From: Intestinimonas sp052065695
GTDB taxonomy: Bacteria > Bacillota > Clostridia > Oscillospirales > Oscillospiraceae
DNA: 64,000 nucleotides
NCBI RefSeq assembly: GCF_052065695.1
Contig: NZ_JBQHTM010000013.1
Location: 3,571 to 67,570, forward strand
Direction of reading: 5' to 3'
Shown here one piece after another: positions 8,785-17,034 of this stretch. A model generated the notes under the pieces. It searched no databases. It was not told the origin of the DNA and saw nothing but the letters and a program-made list of their open reading frames with translations. The position numbers and the translations under genes are program-made. Every line of letters begins with the position of its first letter. Position 1 is the stretch's first letter.

Positions 8785-9351
8785 TTACTTCTTGCAGCGC
8801 TCCAGGTACTCGCCGGACCGGGTGTCGATCTTGATCTTGTCGCCGGGGTTGATGAAGAGGGGCACCTTGATCTCAGTGCCGGTCTCCAAAGTGGCGGGCT
8901 TGGTCACGTTGGTGGCGGTGTCGCCGCGGAAGCCGGGATCGGTCTCGGTGACCTCCAGCTCCACGAAGGTGGGGGGCTCCACCATGAAGATCTTGCCCTT
9001 GTAGCTGTTGATCTTGCAGGGCATGTTCTCCTTGACGAAGCGGAAGTCGTCGCCCAGAGTGTCCTTGCTCACGGGGACCAGGTCAAAGGTCTCGGGGTCC
9101 ATAAAGTAGTACAGGTCGCCGTCGTTATAGCTGTACTCCATGTCCTTGCGCTCCACGTAGGCGGTCTCGAACTTAGCGGTGGGGTTGAAGGAGGTCTCGG
9201 TGACAGCGCCGGTCATGACGTTCTTCATCTTGGTCCGCACGAAAGCGGCGCCCTTGCCGGGCTTCACGTGCTGGAACTCCACGACCTGCATGACCTGACC
9301 GTCCATCTCGAAGGTCACGCCGTTACGGAAATCACTGGCAGTAATAGGCAT
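8785..9351 (-). CDS. efp: Translation elongation factor P
   Basis: EF-P relieves ribosome stalling at polyproline by entering the E site. This 188-residue protein has the expected three-domain length and opens with the KOW-like domain. The loop HVKPGKGAAFVRTK contains the lysine at the tip (KPGKG, about residue 32-34) that is modified or recognised in the family. ATG at 9351 follows a GGATGAG stretch. A well-formed promoter lies about 85 bases upstream. The neighbour pepP gene upstream is a common partner in Firmicutes. Confidence 0.97.
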   Translation of the reverse strand: MPITASDFRNGVTFEMDGQVMQVVEFQHVKPGKGAAFVRTKMKNVMTGAVTETSFNPTAKFETAYVERKDMEYSYNDGDLYYFMDPETFDLVPVSKDTLGDDFRFVKENMPCKINSYKGKIFMVEPPTFVELEVTETDPGFRGDTATNVTKPATLETGTEIKVPLFINPGDKIKIDTRSGEYLERCKK

Positions 9352-9430
9352 TGGTACTCATCCTCCAAAAGAAGCATCTGTTTTTCCACGTCGGGGCGCA
9401 ATGGCCCCTTGCCCATGAATTATCTAAGTT

Positions 9431-9459
9431 ATTTTACCCTATTATTCCCGGATTTGCAA
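9431..9459 (-). promoter_or_regulatory. Promoter of efp
   Basis: On the minus strand, TTGCAA (9454-9459), a 17-base spacer and TAAAAT (9431-9436) lie between the pepP stop and the efp start. efp can therefore be expressed independently of pepP. Confidence 0.6.
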
Positions 9460-9476
9460 GGGGTTTTCCCCTACTT

Positions 9477-10541
9477 TCAGAGAATGATCAGTTCTTTGGG
9501 CGATTTGGTGATATCGATGCAGCCGTCCGCGGTCAAAACCGTCACATCTTCGATGCGGACGCCGAACTTCCCAGGCAGGTAGATGCCCGGCTCGGCGGAC
9601 ATGACGGTGCCCACGGGCAGCAGGGTCTCGTCCCGGGTATTGGCGTTGGGGGACTCGTGGATCTCGATGCCCACGCTGTGGCCGTAACCATGGCCAAAGT
9701 ACTCTCCATAGCCGGCGTCCTCGATGACCTTGCGGGCGGCGGCGTCGATGCTCTTGCCGGGGACACCCGCCTTGGTGACGGCGATGCCGGCCTTCTGGGC
9801 TTCCAGCACGATGTGGTAGACCTTCTTCATCTCCTCGGTGGGCTCACCCAGGGCCACGGTGCGGGTCATGTCGGAGCAGTAGCCGCCGTAGACGCAGCCG
9901 AAGTCCATGGTGATGAAGTCGCCCTTCTGGACCTTCCGCTCGCCGGGGATGGCGTGGGGTTTGCTGCCGTTGGGTCCGGAGGCCACAATGGGGTCGAAGG
10001 ACATGCGCATGGCCCCGAAGCGGAGCATGTCGTACTGGAGCTTGGCGGCGATCTCCTGCTCGGTCATACCGGGCTGGATGAACTTGCAGATCTCGTCAAA
10101 GGCCTTGTCGGTGATCTCCTGGGCCTTTACCATGAGGGCAATCTCCTCCTCGTCCTTGGCAGCCCGGAGGTCATTGACTAACTTCTGGGCGGGCACCAGG
10201 GCGGCGGTGAGGCCCTCCTCCCACACGTGGAAGGCGGACACCGACATGTACTCCTCCTCGAAGCCCAGCTTCTGAATGCCGTGCTTATCGATGACCTCCT
10301 GGACCATGGCCCGGTAGTTCCGGTTCCTGTCGGTCATGGTGATCTCGGCCCCGGTGATGAGGTCGTTGGCGGCCTCAATGTACCGGGAGTCGGTGAAGTA
10401 GTAGCAGACCTCCGGCGTCACCACCACGTTGCCCTCGCCGTGGAAGCCCACGGCGTAGAACTCGCCGGGCTCACTGTTGAGCAGCATGGCGTCGATGCCG
10501 TACTCCGGCAGCTTGGCCGCAATGGCTTTGAGATGGTTCAT
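9477..10541 (-). CDS. pepP: Xaa-Pro aminopeptidase (M24 family)
   Basis: A 354-residue cytosolic dimetal peptidase that removes N-terminal residues before proline. Residues 1 to about 130 form the creatinase-like N-terminal domain. The pita-bread catalytic domain follows, with ligands visible as DFGCVYGGYCSDMTRT (two Asp), GHGYGHSVGIEIHE (His), SAEPGIYLPG (Glu) and RIEDVTVL (Glu). The length is typical of the short bacterial form (YqhT/PapA type). The start has AAGGAAG upstream. It lies 34 bases after the endonuclease-IV-type gene. Confidence 0.92.
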   Translation of the reverse strand: MNHLKAIAAKLPEYGIDAMLLNSEPGEFYAVGFHGEGNVVVTPEVCYYFTDSRYIEAANDLITGAEITMTDRNRNYRAMVQEVIDKHGIQKLGFEEEYMSVSAFHVWEEGLTAALVPAQKLVNDLRAAKDEEEIALMVKAQEITDKAFDEICKFIQPGMTEQEIAAKLQYDMLRFGAMRMSFDPIVASGPNGSKPHAIPGERKVQKGDFITMDFGCVYGGYCSDMTRTVALGEPTEEMKKVYHIVLEAQKAGIAVTKAGVPGKSIDAAARKVIEDAGYGEYFGHGYGHSVGIEIHESPNANTRDETLLPVGTVMSAEPGIYLPGKFGVRIEDVTVLTADGCIDITKSPKELIIL

Positions 10542-10575
10542 GTAAAAGACTTCCTTTCGTCTTGATTTTATATGG

Positions 10576-11433
10576 TCATGCCTTTCGGCCGATGCAGTCC
10601 AGATAGAGCCCCTTCATGGTCAGGGCGTCCACATCCTGGGTGCCCGCCGACTCACAGATGATGATGGGACTCCAGTCCCGCCGGGCCAGCTCCGCCATCA
10701 GGGGGGCCGGATCAGGGCCGAAGTCCTCCTGGTCAAAGGTGAGGTGGACCTTCTCCCCGCCGTTGGGGGTGAAGGCGATCTTGGAGAAGTGGCTGTGGAA
10801 ACGGCTGGCCCGGTCGGGACCCAGCAGTTCCTCCACCCGGTCCAGCATCTTCACCGTGGCTTCTAGGCCCTCCAGTTCCCCCAGGGAGCGGGCGTAAAGA
10901 TGGCCAAAGTCGATGCAGGGCAGGAGTCGCTCGTCCAGCTGGCACAGCTCCAGCACCTCGTCCAGATCCCCCAGCTGGTTGATCTTGCCCATGGTCTCGG
11001 GACACAGGGTGATGTGGCCAAAGCCCTCCCCGTCACAGACAGCCATGACCTCCCGCAGGGATTTTAAGGCGATATCCAAAGCCTCCCGCCGGGTGCGCTT
11101 CATGAGGGCACCGGTGTGGACCGTGACCCGCGTGGCCCCCATCCAGTCCGCCGCCTGACAGGCAGAGAGAATGTAGCCCGTGGTCTTCTTCAGGCTCTCC
11201 GGGTCTGGGTTGGCCAGATTGATGAAATAAGGGGCGTGGAGGGAGAGGGCGATGCCGCTGGCCTTGGCGGCCTCACCCACGGCCCGGGCCGTCTCCTCCC
11301 CTATATTGACCCCCTTGCCGCACTGGTATTCAAAAGCATTCAGGCCCCTCTCTGCCAGCCAGGCAGGGTATTTGACCGAACTCTTGCCCTTATAGTTTTC
11401 CGCCTGTCCAGCGGGTCCGAATCGTACGCTAAT
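10576..11433 (-). CDS. nfo: Endonuclease IV / AP-endonuclease-type TIM-barrel protein, probable ATT start
   Basis: An Xylose-isomerase-like TIM barrel of the endonuclease IV family, which cuts at abasic sites using three zinc ions. Visible metal-site segments are SLHAPYFINL, VTVHTGA, LCPETMG, PCIDFGHL, RFHSHFS and IICES. The first ordinary start codon is a GTG at 11280, but the same frame continues upstream with SVRFGPAGQAE and WLAERGLNAFEYQCGKGV, which match the conserved N-terminus of the family. No ATG, GTG, TTG or CTG exists in frame between 11280 and the stop at 11485. ATT at 11431-11433 lies seven bases after AAGGAG, four bases past the upstream stop. That start gives 285 residues, the usual family length. 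Confidence 0.82.
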   Translation of the reverse strand: MSVRFGPAGQAENYKGKSSVKYPAWLAERGLNAFEYQCGKGVNIGEETARAVGEAAKASGIALSLHAPYFINLANPDPESLKKTTGYILSACQAADWMGATRVTVHTGALMKRTRREALDIALKSLREVMAVCDGEGFGHITLCPETMGKINQLGDLDEVLELCQLDERLLPCIDFGHLYARSLGELEGLEATVKMLDRVEELLGPDRASRFHSHFSKIAFTPNGGEKVHLTFDQEDFGPDPAPLMAELARRDWSPIIICESAGTQDVDALTMKGLYLDCIGRKA

Positions 11434-11437
11434 ACGA

Positions 11438-11947
11438 TCACTCCTTCCTCGTCCGGCGCCGTCCCAGGGCCCGGAAGGGCTCCTCTACGGCGTACCGGAG
11501 ATAGCGGCCGGGGTTGCCGGCCAGCTCTATGGGCTCCACCATGAGGGCCAGTACCCCTGTCCGCTTGGCGCCCAGAATATCGGTAAAGATCTGATCTCCC
11601 ACCATGGCGGTTTGGGCACTGGTGCGCCCCATCTGCTCCATGGCCCGGAGGAAGCCCCCGGACTTGGGCTTGCCTGCATGGCCCCAAAATGGCACCTCCA
11701 GCGCTTTCGCAAAGCACTCCACCCGATTCGGCTTTCGGCTGTTGGAGAGAATACAGAGCGCTACCCCAGATGCCGCCAGATCGTCTTTCCAGGTCCGCAG
11801 GGCCTGGTCCGGCTCCATCTGGGTGTACTTTGCCAGGGTATTGTCCAGGTCGGCCAGCAGCAGGGTGATCCCCCGCCGGGCCAGGACTTTGCCGTCGATC
11901 TGATAGACGGAGGGATAGACCCCGTCCGGGATGAGAGAAAAAGCCAT
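11438..11947 (-). CDS. YqeG-family HAD-IIIA phosphatase
   Basis: A 169-residue HAD phosphatase of the YqeG family. The nucleophile motif is LADLDNTL (about residue 33). Motif II is the Ser of LCILSNS, and motif III/IV is GKPKSGG with MVGDQIFTD. YqeG proteins usually sit in ribosome-assembly neighbourhoods; their substrate is not settled. ATG at 11947 was chosen because homologues begin near IPDGVYPSVYQID and GAGGTG lies just upstream; in-frame ATGs at 11957 and 12025 are alternatives. Its stop is four bases from the following gene's proposed ATT, so expression of the two is probably coupled. Confidence 0.88.
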   Translation of the reverse strand: MAFSLIPDGVYPSVYQIDGKVLARRGITLLLADLDNTLAKYTQMEPDQALRTWKDDLAASGVALCILSNSRKPNRVECFAKALEVPFWGHAGKPKSGGFLRAMEQMGRTSAQTAMVGDQIFTDILGAKRTGVLALMVEPIELAGNPGRYLRYAVEEPFRALGRRRTRKE

Positions 11948-11986
11948 ACTGCACCTCATGAAACTGATCTTGTCCGCATAGACTGC

Positions 11987-12015
11987 ATTATACCAGTTTC
12001 CAACAAAATGGACAA
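11987..12015 (-). promoter_or_regulatory. Promoter of the yqeG-type / endonuclease IV operon
   Basis: TTGTCC (12010-12015), a 17-base spacer and TATAAT (11987-11992) with extended -10 TGG, on the minus strand. It overlaps the start of the divergent gene at 12031, so the two transcription units share this 80-base spacer. Confidence 0.75.
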
Positions 12016-12030
12016 GGGGGAGCAATGCGC

Positions 12031-12804
12031 ATGGGAACGAGATCCCAACTGATTCTGGCCGTCCCGCCGGACGAGGTGACGGCGGCCCAGACCTACGGCC
12101 TCACACTGGCCCACGTGGCCTACCGGGTTGGGGGAGGCCCCCACCTGTTCCGGTCCAACCTACCCATCCCGGTCCGGGGCGGGCTCATGTACATCGACGA
12201 CAGCGGCTTTGACGGCCGGGGCACCCCGGACACCTTCTGTCAGGAGGTGGTCCGGGAGTGTTCCGCCCGGGGGTTCGGGGGCGTCATTTGCGCCTTTGAC
12301 CGGAGCCTCCCCCTACTCTCCACCATAGTGGCCCAACTGGGTCCCATGCTGGCCCGGCAGAACCGGAGCTTTTACGTCTCAGAGCCCTACGGCCGCCATA
12401 CCGCCGTTGGTCGGGTCCTGATCCCCACCGCCCTCTCCGGCGGCAGCCTTCGACAGCGGCTCAGTGAGGCAGCGGAGCGCTACGGCACTGGCCGGGTGGC
12501 TCTGGCGGTAGAGCGGTCGGCAGAGGATTTCTTCCTCCCCTCTCCCACCGGCCAGGGTCGTCCCCTCACCCGGGAGGAGCTGGAGGCCAAGCGGAAGGAG
12601 CTCTCCCCATCTATCTTCTTCTCCGATGAGTTATGCGCCCGGTATTTCACCTACATGAACCGTCAGAGCGGCGCCCACTTCGTCCTCTTTGACGACGCCG
12701 GCTCCATCCGGAAAAAGCTGCGGCTGGCCGAGGCCTTGGGCATCGACCGGGCGTTGCTCTTCTACCCCGAGGTCTCTGACCTGCTGCCGGACATTCTGGC
12801 CTGA
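12031..12804 (+). CDS. Unknown protein, possible non-catalytic GH18-like TIM barrel
   Basis: A 257-residue protein I cannot assign to a named family. The C-terminal stretch HFVLFDDAGSIRKKLRLAEA followed by LGIDRALLFYP resembles the last strands of family-18 glycoside-hydrolase-like barrels such as those of spore-cortex SleL/YaaH. The position where such enzymes carry DxxDxDxE reads GFGGVICAFDRS here, so chitinase chemistry is not expected. There is no signal peptide or membrane segment. GGGGGAG lies eight bases before the ATG at 12031; an ATG at 12025 is too close to it. It diverges from the yqeG-type gene. Confidence 0.6.
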   Translation: MGTRSQLILAVPPDEVTAAQTYGLTLAHVAYRVGGGPHLFRSNLPIPVRGGLMYIDDSGFDGRGTPDTFCQEVVRECSARGFGGVICAFDRSLPLLSTIVAQLGPMLARQNRSFYVSEPYGRHTAVGRVLIPTALSGGSLRQRLSEAAERYGTGRVALAVERSAEDFFLPSPTGQGRPLTREELEAKRKELSPSIFFSDELCARYFTYMNRQSGAHFVLFDDAGSIRKKLRLAEALGIDRALLFYPEVSDLLPDILA

Positions 12805-12809
12805 AAAAC

Positions 12810-13024
12810 ACGAAAGCCCAGCGCCTTGCGACGCTGGGTCAAAATGCCGGTACTTTTCCGGCCCGAACAGGCCGGAAAAGTCTTCGCTGTGCTCACTGCG
12901 CCGCAAGCGCCGCGGGGCATTCGATCTCACGCGAGGCAGGCCGCCGCCCCCTCGCGCTCCCCTGCCGGGACATGGGCCGTGTCTGAAAATCTCATCCCGC
13001 AGCAATACGAAAGCCCAGCGCCTT
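12810..13024. repeat. Direct repeats flanking a hairpin-bearing intergenic element
   Basis: The 18-mer ACGAAAGCCCAGCGCCTT occurs at 12810-12827 and again at 13007-13024, each time as the left half of a terminator-like hairpin. The 179 bases between hold a second hairpin (CTTTTCCGGCC at 12853-12863 with its complement at 12870-12880) and a GC-rich stretch with no convincing open frame. This fits either a duplicated terminator or insertion of a small repeat element into one. Confidence 0.55.
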
Positions 13025-13041
13025 ACGGCGCTGGGCTTTTA
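13008..13041. terminator. Terminator between rpsU and the 12031 gene
   Basis: A near-perfect stem, AAAGCCCAGCGCC with GGCGCTGGGCTTTT, with T-run on the plus side and a weaker one on the minus side. It can serve both converging genes. Confidence 0.7.
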
Positions 13042-13047
13042 TGCGCA

Positions 13048-13230
13048 TCAATAGAACTTCTTACGGTTCTTACGGGCGGCCTCGGACTTCTTGCGGCGCT
13101 TGACACTGGGACTCTCGTAGTGCTCGCGCTTACGCACCTCAGCCAGCACTCCGGACTTGGCGCAGCTGCGCTTAAAACGCTTCAGAGCGCTCTCCAGAGA
13201 CTCGTTTTCTCTCACATGGACTTCCGACAT
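13048..13230 (-). CDS. rpsU: Small ribosomal subunit protein bS21
   Basis: A 60-residue basic protein of the small ribosomal subunit, needed for initiation in Firmicutes that carry it. The N-terminal half VHVRENESLESALKRFKRSC is diagnostic, followed by a Lys/Arg-rich helix ending ARKNRKKFY. GGAGGGAGGGG stands upstream. The gene is monocistronic, with a perfect-consensus promoter and a terminator directly behind the stop. Confidence 0.97.
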   Translation of the reverse strand: MSEVHVRENESLESALKRFKRSCAKSGVLAEVRKREHYESPSVKRRKKSEAARKNRKKFY

Positions 13231-13302
13231 CTATTTCCCCTCCCTCCGAAGTGATGGGAGAACCACCACATAAAGGGCCATATTTATGGCTTTAACAGTA
13301 GT

Positions 13303-13331
13303 ATTATATGCAATTCTGCGGTACTTGTCAA
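13303..13331 (-). promoter_or_regulatory. Consensus promoter of rpsU
   Basis: TTGACA (13326-13331), exactly 17 bases, TATAAT (13303-13308) on the minus strand: a perfect sigma-A consensus, the strongest promoter in the window, as expected for a ribosomal protein gene. Confidence 0.85.
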
Positions 13332-13397
13332 GAGGTCAATTCCGCCGCGTCCGTGCTCTTTTTCCACAAGTGGTGGAAAAAGGTACGAGACCCATAC

Positions 13398-15842
13398 TCA
13401 GGCCTTGGGCTTCATCACCACGTTGACCAACTTATTTTTGACCACGATGGTCTTGACCACCTGCATAGTCTCCAGCATCTTGGCCACCTTGTCCAGAGCC
13501 AAAGCGGCGTCCACACAGGTCTGGTCGTCGCTGTCCAGTGGCACGGTGACGGTGCCCTTCAGCTTACCGCCCACCTGGACAGCCAGGGTGACCTCAGCCT
13601 CCACGGTCTTGCTCTCGTCATAGACGGGCCAGGATTGCTGACAGGCCATGGCGCCGGTCTCGGCAGCGTAGCCCATGGTCTCCCACAGCTCCTCCACCAT
13701 GTGGGGAGCGAAGGGGGAGAGGAGCAGCAGCAGGGCCTTGTAGTCGCCCTTGGAGCAGCCGTTGGCGTAGAAATCGTTGACCATGGCCATGAGGGCGGCG
13801 ATGGCGGTGTTGAACTTCATGGCCTCGATATCCTGGGAGACCTTCTTGATGGTCCGGTGGATGCAGCCCTCGTTGGCGGCGCTGTATTCCATGCTGTCGG
13901 TGGCCTGCTCGGAGAGATTCCACACACGGTCCAGGAAGCGTTTACAACCCTTCACGGCGTTGTCGCTCCAGGCGGCAGCCTTCTCAAAATCGCCGATGAA
14001 CATGATATAGGTGCGCATGGTGTCGGCGCCGTAGGCGGCAATGACATCGTTGGGGTTGACCACGTTGCCGCGGCTCTTGGACATCTTCTCGCCACCCTCG
14101 CCCAGGATCATACCGTGGGAGGTGCGCTTCTGGTAGGGCTCCTTGGTGGGCACCACGCCGATGTCGTAGAGGAACTTGTGCCAGAACCGGCTGTACAGCA
14201 GGTGGAGGGTGGTGTGCTCCATGCCGCCGTTGTACCAGTCCACGGGAGACCAGTACTTCAGGGCCTCGGGAGAGGCCAGGGCCTTGTCGTTGTGGGGGTC
14301 CATATACCGCAGGAAGTACCAGCTGGAGCCGGCCCACTGGGGCATGGTGTCGGTCTCACGCTTGGCGGGACCGCCGCAGCAGGGGCAGGTGGTGTTGACC
14401 CAGTCGGTCATCTTGGAGATGGGGCTCTCGCCGTCGTCGGTGGGCTCATAGCTCTCCACATCGGGCAGCAGCAGGGGCAGCTGGTCCTCGGGCAGGGGCT
14501 GCCAGCCGCACTTGTCACACCACACCATGGGAATGGGCTCGCCCCAGTAGCGCTGACGGGAGAAGACCCAGTCGCGCAGCTTATAGTTGACCTTGGCCTT
14601 GCCGATGCCCTTCTCCTCCAGCCACTTGGTGATGACGGGGATGGCGTCCTTCACGGTGAGGCCGTTGAGGAAGTCGGAGTTGACCAGAATACCGGTCTCG
14701 TCCTTGGCGGTGAAGGCGGCCTTCTGCACGTCCTCGCCGCCGGAAACCACCTCGATGATCTCACAGCCAAATTTCTTGGCAAACTCCCAGTCGCGGTCGT
14801 CGTGGGCGGGCACGGCCATGATGGCACCGGTGCCGTAGGTGGCCAGGACGTAGTCGGAGATAAAGATGGGGATCTCCTTGCCGTTGACCGGATTGACGCC
14901 TTTCACACCGTCCAGACACACACCGGTCTTCTCCTTGTTGAGCTCGGTGCGCTCCAGGTCGGACTTGGAGGCGGCGGCGGCCTGGTAGGCCTTCACGTCG
15001 TCGGCGTTCTTCAGGACGCCGTTCTCCAGCCAGCCCTTCACCAGGGCGTGCTCGGGGGAGAGGACCATATAGGTGGCACCGAAGAGGGTGTCGGGCCGGG
15101 TGGTGAAGACCACGATGTCCTCGCCGGTGGTGGCCTTGAAGGTGACCTCGGCGCCGGTGGAACGGCCAATCCAGTTCTTCTGCTGGATCTTCACCCGCTC
15201 GATGAAGTCCAGGTCGTCCAGGTCGTCAATAAGGCGCTGGGCGTACTCGGTGATCTTGAGCATCCACTGGCTCTTCTCCTTGCGGATGACGGGGGAGCCG
15301 CAGCGCTCGCACACGCCCTCCACCACCTCTTCGTTGGCCAGCACGCACTTGCAGGAGGTGCACCAGTTCACGGGCATAGTGGTCTTGTAGGCCAGACCGT
15401 GCTTCCACAGCTGGAGGAAGATCCACTGGGTCCACTTGTAGTAGCTGGGGTCGGTGGTGTTGATGACCCGGTCCCAGTCAAAGGAGTAGCCCAGCATCTG
15501 CAGCTGCTTGGTGAAGTTGGCAATGTTGTCGTGGGTCACCTTGGCGGGGTGGATGTGGTTCTTGATGGCGTAGTTCTCGGTGGGCAGGCCGAAGGCATCA
15601 TAGCCCATGGGGAACAGCACGTTATAGCCGTCCATGCGGCGCTTCCGGGCCACCACGTCCATGGCGGTATAGGGCCGGGCGTGGCCCACGTGCAGGCCCT
15701 GGCCGGAGGGGTAGGGGAACTCTACCAGCGCGTAGAACTTGGGCTTCTCGCTGTGGTCGGGGGTCTTGTAGGTCCCCTCGTCGTGCCACCTTTTCTGCCA
15801 TTTGGGCTCGATGCTTGCGAAATCGTACTTCAAAGCGATCAC
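13398..15842 (-). CDS. leuS: Leucyl-tRNA synthetase
   Basis: A class-I aminoacyl-tRNA synthetase that charges tRNA-Leu and edits mischarged products. An 814-residue protein from a GTG at 15842, preceded by GAGGGA. The HIGH motif appears as HVGHARPYT and the KMSKS motif as EKMSKSRGN, with the CP1 editing domain between (TTRPDTLFGATYMVLSPEH and GTGAIMAVPAHDDRD). Zinc-type cysteine pairs are present in CTSCKC/CERCG. The open frame extends to 16025, but those extra residues precede the conserved KYDFASIEPKWQ start and cover the promoter. No T-box motif was recognised in the leader. Confidence 0.97.
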   Translation of the reverse strand: MIALKYDFASIEPKWQKRWHDEGTYKTPDHSEKPKFYALVEFPYPSGQGLHVGHARPYTAMDVVARKRRMDGYNVLFPMGYDAFGLPTENYAIKNHIHPAKVTHDNIANFTKQLQMLGYSFDWDRVINTTDPSYYKWTQWIFLQLWKHGLAYKTTMPVNWCTSCKCVLANEEVVEGVCERCGSPVIRKEKSQWMLKITEYAQRLIDDLDDLDFIERVKIQQKNWIGRSTGAEVTFKATTGEDIVVFTTRPDTLFGATYMVLSPEHALVKGWLENGVLKNADDVKAYQAAAASKSDLERTELNKEKTGVCLDGVKGVNPVNGKEIPIFISDYVLATYGTGAIMAVPAHDDRDWEFAKKFGCEIIEVVSGGEDVQKAAFTAKDETGILVNSDFLNGLTVKDAIPVITKWLEEKGIGKAKVNYKLRDWVFSRQRYWGEPIPMVWCDKCGWQPLPEDQLPLLLPDVESYEPTDDGESPISKMTDWVNTTCPCCGGPAKRETDTMPQWAGSSWYFLRYMDPHNDKALASPEALKYWSPVDWYNGGMEHTTLHLLYSRFWHKFLYDIGVVPTKEPYQKRTSHGMILGEGGEKMSKSRGNVVNPNDVIAAYGADTMRTYIMFIGDFEKAAAWSDNAVKGCKRFLDRVWNLSEQATDSMEYSAANEGCIHRTIKKVSQDIEAMKFNTAIAALMAMVNDFYANGCSKGDYKALLLLLSPFAPHMVEELWETMGYAAETGAMACQQSWPVYDESKTVEAEVTLAVQVGGKLKGTVTVPLDSDDQTCVDAALALDKVAKMLETMQVVKTIVVKNKLVNVVMKPKA

Positions 15843-15903
15843 ACTTCCCTCTATTTCTGCGCCGAAGCGGACGCTTCGGCAAGTATCGGTAGAAATCCGT
15901 ACT

Positions 15904-15932
15904 ATTATATCCGATAACCACAGTGATTGCAA
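15904..15932 (-). promoter_or_regulatory. Promoter of leuS
   Basis: TTGCAA (15927-15932), 17 bases, TATAAT (15904-15909) on the minus strand. The short leader contains a GCCGAAGCG/CGCTTCGGC hairpin at about 15861-15880, with no T-run. Confidence 0.7.
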
Positions 15933-15976
15933 GGGCCGCCACCGTTTTTTCCCTGTCTCTCCCATCCCCGGCAGGT

Positions 15977-16010
15977 AAAAAAATACCGGGCGGTCACTGC
16001 TGACCGCCCG
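15977..16010 (-). terminator. Terminator of the XRE membrane regulator gene
   Basis: A perfect ten-base stem (15987-15996 with 16001-16010), then TATTTTTTT on the minus strand. Confidence 0.85.
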
Positions 16011-16021
16011 ATGCTCGACTA

Positions 16022-16858
16022 TCATTCGTTTTTCTCATACCGGCGAAGTGGCAAGGCAATGCTCAAAACTACCGTAAGAGCGGCCAGACCCAGAACTGAA
16101 ATGCCCCCCCTTACCGCCCCTCCGTACGATCCAAAGATCGGGAGAAAATCGGGTACCAGCAGGCAGAGAACTGCCAGCATACCGGCTCCCACCAACATGG
16201 CTCGAGATTTTAATATTGGTGCTAAACAGGTATTTCGGAAGGACCATAAAGTTCCAACCAGCAGCCCCACCATAGCCAATAGCATGGAACAGAAAATGAT
16301 GAGGTGTGTCGGACTCATCTTCATCCCCGGCACCCACATGGTCGTCCAGAAAGGTGTTTTCCATGTGACACCGCTGGCATGTGTCCAATAGATTTGTTGT
16401 GTCGCATACACCGTCCAGGCACACCATATTCCCGCCCGACGGCGAACTTTCAGGCAGATAATCCCGCACAGGACCGGCACAGATAAGAGCAGCACTACGG
16501 GCAATAGTCCATCTGGGCCGCAAAAGAAAAGTACCGTCAACAGGCCCAGCAGCCCCACCGCCAGCAACACGCCGCCCGCCACTGTCCGGGCCAGTGAGAC
16601 ATGGCAGGTCCCCTCCGCCGGCACCGTAGGAGTGACCTCCTGCTTTAACTCCTCGTCCGCCGCCTCTCCCTTCACCAACCGGTCCAGGGTCACGCCGAAG
16701 AGCTCGCTGAGCCGGACCAGCTTGTCCAGCTCGGGCACCGAGGCGTCGGTCTCCCATTTGGACACCGACTGCCGGGACACCCCCAGGGCGTCGGCCAGGT
16801 CGCCCTGGGACAGCCGTTTTTCCGCCCGCAGGCGGGCGATGTTTTCTCCCAATGTCAT
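16022..16858 (-). CDS. XRE-family HTH regulator with C-terminal membrane domain
   Basis: A 278-residue protein. Residues 1-60 form an XRE helix-turn-helix (LGENIARLRAEKRLSQGDLA, then LGVSRQSVSKWETDASVPEL). A short linker and about six hydrophobic membrane segments follow from residue 95 on. Such membrane-tethered XRE regulators are common in clostridia; their targets are usually unknown. The ATG at 16858 has GGAG upstream and places the HTH at the very N-terminus; upstream in-frame residues look non-coding. The gene has its own terminator and no clear operon partner. Confidence 0.8.
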   Translation of the reverse strand: MTLGENIARLRAEKRLSQGDLADALGVSRQSVSKWETDASVPELDKLVRLSELFGVTLDRLVKGEAADEELKQEVTPTVPAEGTCHVSLARTVAGGVLLAVGLLGLLTVLFFCGPDGLLPVVLLLSVPVLCGIICLKVRRRAGIWCAWTVYATQQIYWTHASGVTWKTPFWTTMWVPGMKMSPTHLIIFCSMLLAMVGLLVGTLWSFRNTCLAPILKSRAMLVGAGMLAVLCLLVPDFLPIFGSYGGAVRGGISVLGLAALTVVLSIALPLRRYEKNE

Positions 16859-16978
16859 GGGCAAGCCTCCCTTCTGTTCGGCCTTAGAGTAGCAGGCAGC
16901 GAACAGTTTTGTCCACCAAGCCGCCTTGGAATGTGCGCAACCAGCGGTTGCATCTCCACATTTCTGCCCCAAAATCGC

Positions 16979-17014
16979 AAAACGGGCGTCCCGGAAGCCT
17001 TTCCGGGACGCCCG
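16979..17014 (-). terminator. Terminator at the end of the smc-rsfS block
   Basis: A perfect 14-base stem (16983-16996 with 17001-17014) followed by TTTT on the minus strand, just past rsfS. Confidence 0.75.
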
Positions 17015-17034
17015 CCGTTGGGAGTCAAACGCCC

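Noticed and set aside
13360..13382. TTTTTCCAC/GTGGAAAAA inverted repeat as the leuS terminator
   Set aside because: On the leuS strand the sequence after the stem is A-rich, not T-rich, so it lacks the required tail.
13308..15917. Long plus-strand open frame opposite leuS
   Set aside because: Composition rich in Gly, His and Val with no motif; leuS accounts for the whole span.
15843..15930. T-box riboswitch in the leuS leader
   Set aside because: The leader is short and contains no AGGGTGG-type antiterminator sequence and no terminator hairpin with T-run; only a small stem is present.
15843..16025. N-terminal extension of leuS
   Set aside because: The added residues precede the conserved start, have no ribosome site and cover the leuS promoter and the previous gene's terminator.
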